Source: AC-32 sp963754265 (GTDB lineage: Bacteria; Actinomycetota; Thermoleophilia; Gaiellales; Gaiellaceae). Taken from it: a DNA stretch of 64,000 nucleotides. The notes beneath the pieces were generated by a model, which worked only from the letters and a program-made list of their open reading frames with translations, did not search any database and was not told the DNA's origin. The position numbers were made by a program, and so were the translations under genes. Of the stretch, positions 10,127-18,375 are shown piece by piece; the stretch's first letter is position 1, and the number at the start of each line of letters is the position of its first letter. The stretch is taken from the NCBI GenBank assembly GCA_963754265.1, contig CAVWFB010000001.1, forward strand, positions 62,001-126,000. The letters are read 5' to 3'.

Positions 10127-10318
10127 CTACGCGTGGATCCCGGAGCCCTCGGCGCCGAGGGCGCCCCAGCCAGTCGGCCGCTCGAGGACGAACCGCACGA
10201 GCTCGACCTCCTTCTTGGTCAGCTCCGGCGAGCCGCCGGTCTCCTCGAGCTGGGAGCGGAGGTGCTCTTTCACCGCCGTCGCCGAGTACTCCCGCAGGAA
10301 GTGCCTGATGCCGTTCAA
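10127..10318 (-). CDS. Small hypothetical protein, 63 residues
   Basis: ATG start preceded on the minus strand by an AGGAGGG-like Shine-Dalgarno sequence (plus-strand CCCTCCTT at 10322-10329), which supports real translation. The product is soluble and charged, with a helical N terminus (GIRHFLREYSATAVKEHLRSQLEE) and a conserved-looking EVELVRFVLERPTGWG segment. I do not recognise the family. It ends 12 bp before the MmcQ-like gene on the same strand and is probably co-transcribed with it. Confidence 0.6.
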   Translation of the reverse strand: MNGIRHFLREYSATAVKEHLRSQLEETGGSPELTKKEVELVRFVLERPTGWGALGAEGSGIHA

Positions 10319-10374
10319 CTGGCCCTCCTTGGTTTCTCACGAGCCTAACGCGCGTCGCGTAACCGGCGCCCGGC

Positions 10375-11364
10375 CTAGGGCGCGCGGCGCTCGCGCCCTC
10401 GCCAGTAGGCGACCGCAGCGACCTGGGCCGATGCCACGACCGCCCCGTGCTCGTCCCGGGCCTCGAGCGTCCGAGGCTGCATGAAGTCGTCGAACCGCTC
10501 GGCCGGCACGGCGTAGACGTAGCTTCCGTCCGGCTGGATCGGAATCGGGACGCGAGCCCCGTCGCCGTAGTCGAGCTCGAGCGTAACGGCGCCCGGCGCG
10601 CTGACGTGGCCCTCGAGCCCGTAGACCTTCGTCAGGTCGGACTCGTCCGAACGCGTGCTGACGTAGAGCGGCGCCGCCGTGTCGGAAACGGCAGGGTCGT
10701 CCCAGTCAGCCGGGATCGTGCTGCGGCCGACGACCGAGCCTTCTGAGCTTCGAGCAACGAGCTCGAGCCCCGAGGCGTGCACCGACGGGCGGTGCCGGGC
10801 CGGAACCTCGAACACGAAATAGCGGCCTTCTCCGAGCTCGACGGAGTCGCTGGATCCGTCGGCGTAGACCGCCTCGAGGGTCGAGCCGTCGGCGGCGTTG
10901 ATTCGGCCGCCGAGAACGACCGGCGAGTCCGGCCCGGCTCCGTCGTCGGTGGGGAGGGTGACGTCGAGCGCACGCTGGGCCAGTTCGGCGGCGGTCGTGC
11001 AACGGGCGCCTCGTCCGCGATCCCCGGCGGTGACGATCTCGGTGCAGCTCCCGCCGCCCTGCAGAGAGGCTGCGTAGAGCGTCGCCGTCGCGGTGGACGC
11101 GACAGCGCTCGCGTGCTCGACGTCCGGGTTGAGCCGGAGATCCGCAGGCAGGCCGCGATCGACCGAAGCGAGCTCGTTCTTGACGTGGAGCGGCGCGGGC
11201 CATCCGAGCAGCGCAACCGCGCCGAAGCCTGCTCCGACGACGACGAGGCTCGTGGCGCAGGCAGCCGCAGCAACGCGGGCGAGACGGCGTCGGCGGGCAC
11301 GAAGGTCGAGGTGTCGGGCGTAGGCGGTTTGGAGATCGTGGTGCAGGGCGTCCGTGGGGGTCAT
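10375..11364 (-). CDS. Membrane-anchored hypothetical protein divergent from an ECF sigma factor
   Basis: A 329-residue protein with a short basic cytosolic N terminus (LDLRARRRRLARVAA), one transmembrane segment near residues 30-52 (AAACATSLVVVGAGFGAVALLGW) and a large extracytoplasmic part. The outer part has beta-rich repeated modules (ADGSTLEAVYADGSSDSVELGEG and VTLELDYGDGARVPIPI), which resemble two copies of one fold. It is divergently placed 84 bp from the ECF sigma gene at 11449. That pairing suggests a membrane sensor or anti-sigma role, but no zinc-binding anti-sigma motif is seen in the short cytosolic tail. Function is therefore open. The start is an ATG with an AGGAG-type site just upstream. 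Confidence 0.6.
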   Translation of the reverse strand: MTPTDALHHDLQTAYARHLDLRARRRRLARVAAAACATSLVVVGAGFGAVALLGWPAPLHVKNELASVDRGLPADLRLNPDVEHASAVASTATATLYAASLQGGGSCTEIVTAGDRGRGARCTTAAELAQRALDVTLPTDDGAGPDSPVVLGGRINAADGSTLEAVYADGSSDSVELGEGRYFVFEVPARHRPSVHASGLELVARSSEGSVVGRSTIPADWDDPAVSDTAAPLYVSTRSDESDLTKVYGLEGHVSAPGAVTLELDYGDGARVPIPIQPDGSYVYAVPAERFDDFMQPRTLEARDEHGAVVASAQVAAVAYWRGRERRAP

Positions 11365-11448
11365 CGGGGCTCCTTTCTAGCCCCATATGCGCCGACCCGG
11401 CCGATCCGTTTCACACGGCAGGGAAACGCGGAGGCGGCGCCGGTGTAT

Positions 11449-12006
11449 ATGCCGGTGATGGCCACGACCGACGCGCAGCTGCTCCTTCGCGCGAGAGACG
11501 ACCCCGAAGCGCTGGGGGAGCTGTACCTCCGGTACCGGGGTCAGCTCAATGCGTGGTTTTGTGCGCGCGCACCCGAGTCGATCGCCTCCGAGCTCACCGC
11601 CGAGGTCTTCGCTCAAGTCGCGCTCAACCTGAAGCGCTTCCGCGACGAGGCCGGCGGCTCTGCAGGCCCCTGGCTCTACGGGATCGCCAAGAACCTGCTG
11701 CGGCGCTACTACCAGCGGGGCCGCGTCGAGGAGGCCGCACGCCGGCGACTGGCCATGCCGATCCGCTCCTACGAGCTCGATCTGGACGCGGTCGACGAGC
11801 GCCTCGCCGCGGCCGACTCGGGCCTCGGCGCGGCGCTCGCCTCACTGCCCGACTCCCAGCGGAACGCCCTGGAGCTCCGCGTGCTCGAGGACCTCCCCTA
11901 CCGGGACGTAGCGGGAGTCCTCGGTTGCACGGAGACCGCGGCGCGCATCCGGGTCATGCGCGCTCTCGACAGGCTGGCTCGCCTGCTCGGCGCGGCGTGC
12001 GCCTAG
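11449..12006 (+). CDS. ECF (group 4) RNA polymerase sigma factor
   Basis: Directs RNA polymerase to a dedicated promoter set. Sigma region 2 is visible as LLLRARDDPEALGELYLRYRGQLNAWF and SELTAEVFAQVALNLKRFRDEAGGSAGPWLYGIAKNLLRRYY. Region 4 is LPDSQRNALELRVLEDLPYRDVAGVLGCTETAARIRVMRALDRLARLL. Two ATG codons (11449 and 11458) give 185 or 182 residues; the second gives a family-typical N terminus. The divergent membrane protein at 10375-11364 is the likely signalling partner, as the 84-bp gap would hold both promoters. The gene ends 6 bp from the convergent PfpI gene. Confidence 0.9.
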   Translation: MPVMATTDAQLLLRARDDPEALGELYLRYRGQLNAWFCARAPESIASELTAEVFAQVALNLKRFRDEAGGSAGPWLYGIAKNLLRRYYQRGRVEEAARRRLAMPIRSYELDLDAVDERLAAADSGLGAALASLPDSQRNALELRVLEDLPYRDVAGVLGCTETAARIRVMRALDRLARLLGAACA

Positions 12007-12012
12007 CAGTGG

Positions 12013-12606
12013 CTAGCTCGGCGTGGCGTCAGCGTGGACCGTCTTGGCGGCCTGCTCCTCGTGCCTGCCCTCGGCGAACTCCTCGACGATCTTCTCGTTG
12101 AAGGCCGGCAAATCGGCCGGCTTACGACTCGTGACGAGGCCCTGTTCGACCACGACCTCCTGATCCACCCAGTCTCCGCCGGCGTTTCGGATGTCAGTCC
12201 GCAGACTTGGCCAGGACGTGACCTTGCGACCGCGGACGACGCCCGCCTCGACGAGCATCCAGGGGCCGTGGCAGATCACGCCCACCGGCTTACCCTGCTC
12301 GAAGAACTGACGCGTGAACTCGACCGCGTTCTCGTCCATGCGCATCGTGTCCGGGTTGCCGACGCCGCCCGGGATCACGAGCGCGTCGTAGTCGTCGGCG
12401 CTCGCTTCCTCGACGGTGCGGTCGACCCTGAACGTATCGGCCTTGTCGTAGTGGTTGAAGCCCTGGATCTCGCCTTCCTTGAGGGAGACGAGCTCGGGTG
12501 TTGCTCCTGCGTCTTCGACCGCCTTCCACGGCTCGGTCAGCTCGACCTGCTCGACCATGTCGGTCGCGAGGAACGCCACGCGCTTACCTTGCAGCTTGTT
12601 CGCCAC
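12013..12606 (-). CDS. DJ-1/PfpI family protein (class I glutamine-amidotransferase-like)
   Basis: A 197-residue protein of the DJ-1/PfpI superfamily, whose members act as protein deglycases, glyoxalases or proteases in stress protection. The N-terminal strand KRVAFLATDMVEQVEL carries the acidic residue paired with the nucleophile. The nucleophile elbow is VGVICHGPWMLVEA near residue 115 (Cys-His), and YDALVIPGGVGNPDTMR is the typical preceding strand. The full catalytic set of a PfpI/YhbO-type enzyme is present. It is cytosolic. The gene is convergent with the sigma factor and follows a DUF6458-like gene by 27 bp on the same strand. Confidence 0.88.
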   Translation of the reverse strand: MANKLQGKRVAFLATDMVEQVELTEPWKAVEDAGATPELVSLKEGEIQGFNHYDKADTFRVDRTVEEASADDYDALVIPGGVGNPDTMRMDENAVEFTRQFFEQGKPVGVICHGPWMLVEAGVVRGRKVTSWPSLRTDIRNAGGDWVDQEVVVEQGLVTSRKPADLPAFNEKIVEEFAEGRHEEQAAKTVHADATPS

Positions 12607-12633
12607 GGGAAACCCCTTTCGTCGTGTGCCCGC

Positions 12634-12933
12634 CTACGGAGCCGGCGGAGGCGGCGGAGGCGCTTCTTCCTCCACATACGTCTTTCGCCGCACGGCCGGG
12701 CGGTAAACACGACGCCTGACCGGCCGAGCCGCGGGGTCGTCGTACCACGGCCCCCAGAAGCCCGCGCCCCACCAGGTGCGCCACAGGACGAGCGAGATCA
12801 GGAAGACGATCAGCCCTACGACCATCAGCACGACGCCGACGACGTTCACGTCGACCGAGCCGCCGCTCGCGTTCACGCCCCACGTGAGGATCGCCCCGAA
12901 GGTGATCAGAACCAGGCTGATGACGATTCCCAT
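12634..12933 (-). CDS. Small two-helix membrane protein (DUF6458-like)
   Basis: From the ATG at 12933 the 99-residue product starts with MGIVISLVLITFGAILTWGV, a loop containing VDVNVVG, then a second membrane helix VVLMVVGLIVFLISLVLWRTWW. A basic and proline-rich cytosolic tail ends in PPPPPPAP. This arrangement matches small actinobacterial membrane proteins of the DUF6458 type. A longer frame from 13029 adds 32 polar residues that do not look natural, so the internal ATG is chosen. Function is unknown. It is upstream of the PfpI gene on the same strand. Confidence 0.7.
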   Translation of the reverse strand: MGIVISLVLITFGAILTWGVNASGGSVDVNVVGVVLMVVGLIVFLISLVLWRTWWGAGFWGPWYDDPAARPVRRRVYRPAVRRKTYVEEEAPPPPPPAP

Positions 12934-13198
12934 GAACCGCCCCGTACCCGGGGCGCGCGAACCTGAACCCGTGTCGTCGGTCGGTCGAAACGGCGCCGTA
13001 TGCCCCTTCTCACAAACGTGGGCCGGCAATCACTTCGCGACCCGACGCGTTGTCCGATCAGAGTCCCGGGCGGAGGAAAGGGTGATACGTTGGGTAGTGC
13101 TTTCTGGCTCAGAATCCTCGCCCGCCAGGCGAGCGCAGCACGACGTGTTCGGTTGTAGGTCGGCTCAGTCAGGAGCAACCACACCAAGGAGGCACGTC

Positions 13199-13528
13199 AT
13201 GCCTGCTACCGATGCACCGGTTCTCGACCTGCTCAAGACGATGACCGCCGAGTCGATCGAGGCCTCGACCCTCGACGAGGAGTCGCTCATGCTGGTGCGC
13301 ATCGCCGCGCTGATCGCGGTCGACGCCCCACCGTCCTCGTACCTGCTCAACATCGGCGCCGCCGGCGACGTCGGCATCGACGCCGATCAGGTTCAGGGTG
13401 TCCTCGCCGCCGTTGCCCCGATCGTGGGCACAGCGCGCATCGCCTCCGCGGCCGGCAACATGGTGCGGGCGCTCGGGTTCGCCGAGGAGCTCGCCGGCCT
13501 CGAGGAGGACGACCGAGCCAGGGCATAG
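13199..13528 (+). CDS. Carboxymuconolactone decarboxylase-like small helical protein
   Basis: A 109-residue protein beginning at the ATG at 13199, preceded by a strong AAGGAGG site (13186-13192) that decides the start. The sequence is all-helical and resembles AhpD/carboxymuconolactone-decarboxylase-like proteins of actinobacteria: LDEESLMLVRIAALIAV, then PSSYLLNIGAAGDVGI and a conserved VQGVLAAVAPIVGTARIASA segment. It has no cysteine, so it cannot be a CxxC peroxidase of the AhpD type. Function is unknown, possibly stress-related. The 265 bp upstream (12934-13198) hold its promoter region; no other gene is visible there. Confidence 0.7.
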   Translation: MPATDAPVLDLLKTMTAESIEASTLDEESLMLVRIAALIAVDAPPSSYLLNIGAAGDVGIDADQVQGVLAAVAPIVGTARIASAAGNMVRALGFAEELAGLEEDDRARA

Positions 13529-13542
13529 AGCAGCAGCTCGTT

Positions 13543-14862
13543 TTAGGAAGCAACCGAGGCGTCGTGCTGTTCAGCGGCGTCTCGCTGCTTGTGCGGCGCG
13601 CGTTCCAGCCCGTCGACAAGCTTGCGCATGATGAGAGCGGCGTTGTGACCGCCGAAGCCGAAGCTGTTGCTCAGCGCGACACGGACCGGGAGCTCCCGCG
13701 CGTTGTTGGGAACGCAGTCGATGTCACAAGCCGGATCCGGCGTCTCGTAGTTGATCGTCGGCGGCACGATGTCGCGGTTGACCGCGAGGACGGTGAATGC
13801 CGCTTCGACCGCACCCGCTGCTCCAAGGCAGTGACCGGTCGCGCCTTTCGTTCCGGAGACTGGGAGCGTCGAGACCTTGTCCTCGCCGAACGCCAACTTG
13901 AGTGCGCGCGTCTCGATCGCGTCGCCGAGCCCCGTTGAGCTTGCGTGGGCGTTGACGTAGTCGACGTCTGTCGGATCGAGCGCCGCGTCAGCCAGCGCAG
14001 CCTCCACAGCACGGGCTTGTCCGGCGCCGAGCGGATCGGGCTCGGTCATGTGGAAGGAGTCTGAGCTGAGGCCGTAGCCGGCGAGCTCCGCGTAGACCTT
14101 GGCGCCACGGGCACGCGCGTGTTCCAATTCCTCCAGCACAAGGATCGCTGCCCCCTCGCCCATCACGAAGCCGTCTCGGTCGGCATCAAAGGGCCGACTG
14201 GCACCTGTGGGATCGCTGTTACGGGACGAGAGCGCTCGCATCGCTGCGAAGCCCGCAACCGCCAGCTCGGTGATCCCCGCCTCGCTTCCGCCGCAGAGCA
14301 TCACTTCGGCCCGCCCCAACCGGATCGCGTCGTACCCCTCGCCGACCGCCATCGCCGACGCGGCGCACGCCGTGCACGGGGCGCCGAGCGGGCCACGCGT
14401 CCCCAGCTCCATCGAAACCCACCCGGCCGCCATGTTCGGCATGAACCCCGTCACCAGACTGGGATGGATCCGTTGAGACTCACCGAGTTCGCGCAAACAC
14501 GCCGCAAGGCTCGCGACACCCCCTTGCGCGGTCGCAATCGAGGCACCGACCCGATCGGGCTCAGACCCGATCTCTAGTCCGGCGTCGCTTTCCGCCATCC
14601 GCGCCGCGGCAACCGCAAACTGCGCGAAGCGGTCGATCTTGCGGATGGTCTTCCGATCGAGCCAGCGTTCCGGCTCGAATTCGCTCGCCTCGCAAGCGAT
14701 CCGCACAGAATGATCCGAAGCGGCGAATGCGGTGATCGGGCCGCCGCCACCTTCTCCGGCCAAGAGCCGACGCCAGGTCGTGTCCATGTCTTGGCCGAGC
14801 GGCGTAACAGCGCCCAAGCCGGTCACAACGATCCGCCGGTCAGCGCTCATGGAAGCGGCCAC
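13543..14862 (-). CDS. fabF: 3-oxoacyl-[acyl-carrier-protein] synthase II (KAS II)
   Basis: Elongates acyl-ACP with malonyl-ACP in type II fatty acid synthesis. The 439-residue chain has the nucleophile in APCTACAASAMAVGEGYDAI (near residue 170) and both active-site histidines, NAHASSTGLGD near 305 and GATGHCLGAAGAVEA near 345. The C-terminal NSFGFGGHNAALIMRK block is typical of FabF. Two starts are possible: GTG at 14862 or ATG at 14850 (MSADRRIVVTG), the latter matching family N termini better. It has no acyl-carrier or fabD neighbour; fabI lies 35 kb away. The C terminus extends about 20 polar residues past the fold. Confidence 0.93.
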   Translation of the reverse strand: MAASMSADRRIVVTGLGAVTPLGQDMDTTWRRLLAGEGGGGPITAFAASDHSVRIACEASEFEPERWLDRKTIRKIDRFAQFAVAAARMAESDAGLEIGSEPDRVGASIATAQGGVASLAACLRELGESQRIHPSLVTGFMPNMAAGWVSMELGTRGPLGAPCTACAASAMAVGEGYDAIRLGRAEVMLCGGSEAGITELAVAGFAAMRALSSRNSDPTGASRPFDADRDGFVMGEGAAILVLEELEHARARGAKVYAELAGYGLSSDSFHMTEPDPLGAGQARAVEAALADAALDPTDVDYVNAHASSTGLGDAIETRALKLAFGEDKVSTLPVSGTKGATGHCLGAAGAVEAAFTVLAVNRDIVPPTINYETPDPACDIDCVPNNARELPVRVALSNSFGFGGHNAALIMRKLVDGLERAPHKQRDAAEQHDASVAS

Positions 14863-14935
14863 TGGTGCAGGCTGTCCTCTAGCTCTTCTGGCGTGGCGGC
14901 CCGTCGTGCGGCCGTTTGACGGGGTCGTAGAGCGA

Positions 14936-15046
14936 TCACCCGCCAGGCTCGTGCTCCGCCTTCATCCTCAGGGTCTCCGCCATCAACGTCTTCGCTCGCT
15001 CGTCGAGCGGGTATGGCTGGCTGACGACCTTGAACACGACGTCCAC
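14936..15046 (-). CDS. Possible micro-protein, 36 residues
   Basis: A short minus-strand frame starting GTG at 15046 reads VDVVFKVVSQPYPLDERAKT and then a charged helix (LMAETLRMKAEHEPGG). Amino acid composition and third-position GC look protein-like, and the region 14863-15141 is otherwise empty. There is no good ribosome-binding site and no recognised family. It lies between fabF and clpP2 and is divergent from clpP2. Confidence 0.3.
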   Translation of the reverse strand: MDVVFKVVSQPYPLDERAKTLMAETLRMKAEHEPGG

Positions 15047-15141
15047 TCGGCTGAGCCTATCTCCGCCCTCGTGGTCGTGTGATGCTTCCGTGCGTCGGTC
15101 TTCTCGCTTGGGCTTGCGCGCAGCTGCAAGGGTGAGCAGCG

Positions 15142-15753
15142 ATGAGCCCGTCGATTCCGATGGTGGTCGAGCAGACCGTGCACGGCGAGCGCACGTTCGA
15201 CATCTACTCGCGTCTGCTCAATGACCGGATCATCTTCCTCGGCACACCGATCGACGACGCAATCGCCAACCTGACCATCGCTGAACTGCTCCATCTCGAG
15301 TCCGACGACCCCGACAAGGACATTTCGCTCTACATCAACTGCCCTGGCGGCTCCGTTTACGCCGGCCTCGCCATCTACGACACGATGCAGTTCGTCAAGC
15401 CTGAGATCGCAACGATCTCCGTCGGGATCGCGATGTCGCTGGGCGCACTCCTGCTCGCCGCCGGCGCGAAGGGCAAACGGATGGCACTTCCGAACACGAA
15501 GATCCTCGTCCACCAGCTCTCGGGCGGCTTCGAAGGGCAGGCGAGCGACATCGAGATCCAGGCGCGCGAGGCAATCGCGCTCAAGCGGCGGATGGAGGAG
15601 ATCGTCGCGGAGCACAGCGGGCAGACCCTCGAGAAGGTCTCCAAGGACATGGAGCGCGACTACTTCATGACCGCAGAGGAAGCGAAGGAGTACGGCATCA
15701 TCGACAAGGTGCTCGGGCGCCGCTTCGAGGCCGATCCACGACCGGCCGTCTAG
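15142..15753 (+). CDS. clpP: ATP-dependent Clp protease proteolytic subunit, paralogue 2
   Basis: A second ClpP, 203 residues, with triad Ser99 (AMSLG), His124 (ILVHQ) and Asp173 (MERDYF). It is nearly collinear with ClpP1 at 4196-4807, matching at most positions. Differences include NCPGGSVYAG for NSPGGSVYHG and LSGGFEGQ for VWGGFQGQ. It stands alone, not in a clp operon, on the opposite strand. Actinobacteria often need two different ClpP subunits to assemble an active mixed ring, so this may be the partner subunit, though the high similarity also allows a recent duplication with separate regulation. The ATG is preceded by a weak AAGGGTGAG site. Confidence 0.94.
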   Translation: MSPSIPMVVEQTVHGERTFDIYSRLLNDRIIFLGTPIDDAIANLTIAELLHLESDDPDKDISLYINCPGGSVYAGLAIYDTMQFVKPEIATISVGIAMSLGALLLAAGAKGKRMALPNTKILVHQLSGGFEGQASDIEIQAREAIALKRRMEEIVAEHSGQTLEKVSKDMERDYFMTAEEAKEYGIIDKVLGRRFEADPRPAV

Positions 15754-15782
15754 CTGTCCGCGTCGAGGACAGCATCGCGCGA

Positions 15783-15854
15783 TGCGCCTGGCAGGATTCG
15801 AACCTGCGACCAACGGCTTAGAAGGCCGACGCTCTTCCACTGAGCTACAGGCGC
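15783..15854 (-). tRNA. tRNA-Arg (anticodon TCT)
   Basis: Acceptor GCGCCTG pairs with CAGGCGC, discriminator A. The anticodon arm TCGGC/GCCGT encloses CTTCTAA, anticodon TCT; the outermost stem position is a T-T mismatch. The T-arm GCAGG-TTCGAAT-CCTGC is intact. A partial copy of this gene occurs at 17596-17642. Confidence 0.93.
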
Positions 15855-16260
15855 GTGCGAGGAAGCGTAGCGCTGGGGAGAGTCCGATAAACGCCGCCGT
15901 AGCCGACATGCCTTGCTCTTCTTGCTCTTCGGCTCGACCAGGCCCTCGTCCCGGGCCCAACTGATGCGCCAGGCCACGAGTCCGCGGGAGCAGTGCTGCA
16001 GCGACGCTACGGCTCCGAGGTCGAGGGCTCGACGTGGTGGCAAGCCTGATGCGCCGGGCCTGGAACCGCCGACAGCGGCGGCGCCCCGCTTAGGGCGCCT
16101 GTCGGATCTAGTGCGGACCGCCGCTGGCCGACCTTAGAGGAGCGGCGGACGACCGGTCCCCGACGACCGCGCCGGACCGGCCCCTCGGCACTACCTGCTA
16201 GTCGGCGCGCTCGCGCTCGCCCGCCTTCTGCCTGTCTAGGCCGACGCTACTTTGCTGGGG
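15855..16260. other. About 400 bp without a recognisable gene
   Basis: No frame here has a credible start, codon pattern or homology. Near 15893-15912 a segment GCCGCCGTAGCCGACATGC closely matches GCCGCCGCAGCCGACATGC at 17679-17697, and both lie at the same side of a tRNA-Arg sequence. This indicates that flanking DNA was duplicated together with the tRNA. Confidence 0.5.
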
Positions 16261-17529
16261 TCACCCTTCGCGGTTTGCTCCTGACTTGGCCTCGCGGTCG
16301 CGGGGAGGGCCGCCATGCCAATCGAGACACAGCGCCGTGGCGTCGTCACGTAGCTCGCCGCCGCTTGCCTTGAGGACCGCCCGGGTGAGGTGCTGCACTG
16401 CCTCGCGCGCATGCATAGTCATGCCTGCGGTCAGAATGGCGGCGATATTCATCCCGGCGGCGTCGCGCTCCAGCATGCCGTCGGTGACGAACATCAGCCG
16501 GTCACCCACCTCCAATGGCAGCGCCTGCACCCGGTAGCCGCCTCCGGCCTGTAGCGCGAACGGGTGGTCGGCCTCCAAACGAACCTGCTCGACCTGCCCG
16601 GCGCGCAGCCGGAACGGTGGAGGATGGCCGGCGTTGACGATGCCCGCCGTCGCACCGGCCAGGTCAATCCGCACGAGCAGACCGGTAACGAACTGACCCT
16701 CGCCCGCCTGCTCGGCCAGCGCATCATTCGCCAGCCGTGCCTGCTCGGCCAGTTCCACCCCTCGCCGGCGGGCGTTGCGTAGACCCCCGACCAACACGGT
16801 GGCCAACAGCGCGGCATCCATCGTGTGGCCCATCGCGTCGGTCATCGACAAATGCAATGTGTCTCGCTCGAGCGAAAAATCGAAGGTGTCGCCACCGATC
16901 TCACCCGCTGGCTGCAGCCAGGCGGCGAGTGTGAATTGCCCGGCCTCGCACGTAAAGGCACCAGGCAACAACCGATGCTGGATCTCCGCCGCCAACGACA
17001 ACGGAACCGAGCGCTGTCCCCACTCGAATAGATCGGTGTACCGGCGGTTCGCAATGACCACGTACGCCAGGAAGTGCGCCGCCAGAGCCACATCAGCCAC
17101 CGTCCGCTCGAGCGGGAAGTCCTCCAGCCCCAGCTCCAAAACACCGACCGCTTCACCGCGGCTGGTCACAGGCGCGAACAAGCGAGCGCCGCCATGCTCG
17201 CCGATCACCTCGACGGCCTGGGCGGCCAACGCCCGCCCGTGCGGCGTCCCAACCAACGGCACCCGCTCCGCAGTCTCCTCCCCCTGCAACCGCAATTCCC
17301 CCTTCCCACCCGAGTGGCCCAGTCGGATCAGCGATCGGCCACTGAAGTCGGCGATCAGAAAGCTGACCTCGCGGGCTCCGATCGCCTCCGCCAACGCGCC
17401 GGCGAGCACATCGACCGCGGCCACCGGCGGGGCCGCCTCGACCGCCGCCAGCAACGAATTCAAGTTCAGAGGGGAGTGCCGACTCTGACCCACGTCGCCT
17501 AACCTAGCGCGACTGTTCGTCAGGGCCAC
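16261..17529 (-). CDS. GAF-like plus PP2C (SpoIIE/RsbU-type) serine phosphatase
   Basis: A 422-residue cytosolic regulator. The N-terminal half (about residues 25-165) resembles a GAF sensor, with FLIADFSGRSLIRLGHSGG and RGEAVGVLELGLEDF. The C-terminal half is a PP2C/SpoIIE phosphatase: GEIGGDTFDFSL and TDAMGHTMDAALLATV carry metal-binding Asp residues, GIVNAGHPPPFRL follows, then LMFVTDGMLERDA and ELRDDATALCLDW. Such enzymes dephosphorylate anti-sigma antagonists in partner-switching systems, but no anti-sigma or antagonist gene is adjacent. It lies alone between an intact tRNA-Arg and a partial tRNA-Arg copy, and its codon use seems a little less GC-extreme than its neighbours, which hints at separate acquisition. 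Confidence 0.88.
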   Translation of the reverse strand: MALTNSRARLGDVGQSRHSPLNLNSLLAAVEAAPPVAAVDVLAGALAEAIGAREVSFLIADFSGRSLIRLGHSGGKGELRLQGEETAERVPLVGTPHGRALAAQAVEVIGEHGGARLFAPVTSRGEAVGVLELGLEDFPLERTVADVALAAHFLAYVVIANRRYTDLFEWGQRSVPLSLAAEIQHRLLPGAFTCEAGQFTLAAWLQPAGEIGGDTFDFSLERDTLHLSMTDAMGHTMDAALLATVLVGGLRNARRRGVELAEQARLANDALAEQAGEGQFVTGLLVRIDLAGATAGIVNAGHPPPFRLRAGQVEQVRLEADHPFALQAGGGYRVQALPLEVGDRLMFVTDGMLERDAAGMNIAAILTAGMTMHAREAVQHLTRAVLKASGGELRDDATALCLDWHGGPPRDREAKSGANREG

Positions 17530-17595
17530 GTTTCGTCGTCCGCAGTCGTCCCAACCCGCCGAAGCTCATCGAGTTGCGATTCCCACTCGACAACG

Positions 17596-17642
17596 GACCA
17601 ACGGCTTAGAAGGCCGTCGCTCTTCCACCGAGCTACAGCCGC
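17596..17642 (-). pseudogene. Partial tRNA-Arg(TCT) copy lacking the T-arm and 3-prime acceptor
   Basis: Reading down from 17642, GCGGCTGTAGCTCGGTGGAA and the following D-arm and anticodon arm match the intact tRNA-Arg at 15783-15854 with only a few differences. The anticodon arm ACGGC/GCCGT with TCT is fully paired. Similarity ends sharply after GCCGTTGGTC, before the T-arm, so no functional tRNA can form. Confidence 0.8.
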
Positions 17643-17781
17643 CTCTAAGAAGCCTGGCGTCGGTGACGGCCCGCTGCCGCCGCCGCAGCCGACATGCGCG
17701 GCCGCGGCACACGCACGTTTGTCGCCGGAGCGAGCCGGCGAAAGTCGTCATGGCCGCGAAGCGGCCGGACTTTCGGCGGCG

Positions 17782-18318
17782 TTACCGGGTGCGCGCGCCG
17801 AAATCGGCGGTGACGACCGTGGCGGGTCTGCCGCCGTAGACGCCGGGGGCGCTCGTCGAGTGCACCGCGGCGAGCCCGATCTCCCGCCAGCGCGGCGAGA
17901 GCAGGTTGGCCCGGTGCGGCGGGCTCGCGAGCCAGAGCTTGAGGGCACGCAGGGCACCGACGTCGGGCGAGGCCCAGAGCAGGTTCTCGCCCACCGTCCA
18001 GCTATGGAAGCCGCGCGGGGGATAGAACTGCTCGATCCGTGAGGAGAAGGAGGCGCCGTTGGCCGAGTCGTGGCTGAAGTAGCCGCGCCGCGCCATCTCC
18101 GTCGAGTGGCGGCCGGCGGCCGCGCTGAGCGCCGTAGAGAGGCGCAGGCGCCCGAGGCCGTTGGCGGCCCGCAGCGCGTTGACCTGGCCGAGCAGCGCCG
18201 TCTGGAGCTGGTTGGACGAGGACATCGTCCGGTGGGCGTCGGCCGAGCCCGCGGAGGGGGCAACAAGCACGACGAGTGTCGCTGCCAATGAGGCCAGCAG
18301 ACGGCTGCGCGCTGCCAT
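17782..18318 (-). CDS. Secreted CAP (SCP/PR1-like) domain protein
   Basis: A 178-residue exported protein with a signal peptide (LLASLAATLVVLVAPSAGSA, cleaved near residue 26) and one CAP domain. Domain landmarks are LGQVNALRAANGLGRLRLS, HSTEMARRGYFSHDSANG with the paired His and acidic residues, VGENLLWAS, and WLASPPHRANLLSPRWREIGLA. CAP domains bind lipids or small ligands outside the cell, and bacterial members are often called YkwD. The start has a strong AAGGGGGAGG site. It is the downstream neighbour of the AI-2E-family gene on the same strand with 57 bp between them. A second CAP gene is at 25510. Confidence 0.85.
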   Translation of the reverse strand: MAARSRLLASLAATLVVLVAPSAGSADAHRTMSSSNQLQTALLGQVNALRAANGLGRLRLSTALSAAAGRHSTEMARRGYFSHDSANGASFSSRIEQFYPPRGFHSWTVGENLLWASPDVGALRALKLWLASPPHRANLLSPRWREIGLAAVHSTSAPGVYGGRPATVVTADFGARTR

Positions 18319-18375
18319 GCCTCCCCCTTCGGCAGGATGGCGCCGGACCTTGATCGTCCGAAAGCAGGATTGACG

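Noticed and set aside
12934..13029. Longer N terminus for the DUF6458-like protein
   Set aside because: The 32 extra residues are polar and unlike the family; the internal ATG leads straight into the first membrane helix.
17596..17642. Partial tRNA-Arg as an integrase attachment site
   Set aside because: The shared segment is the 5-prime part of the tRNA, not the 3-prime end normally restored by integrases, and no integrase is present. Duplication is kept as the simpler explanation.
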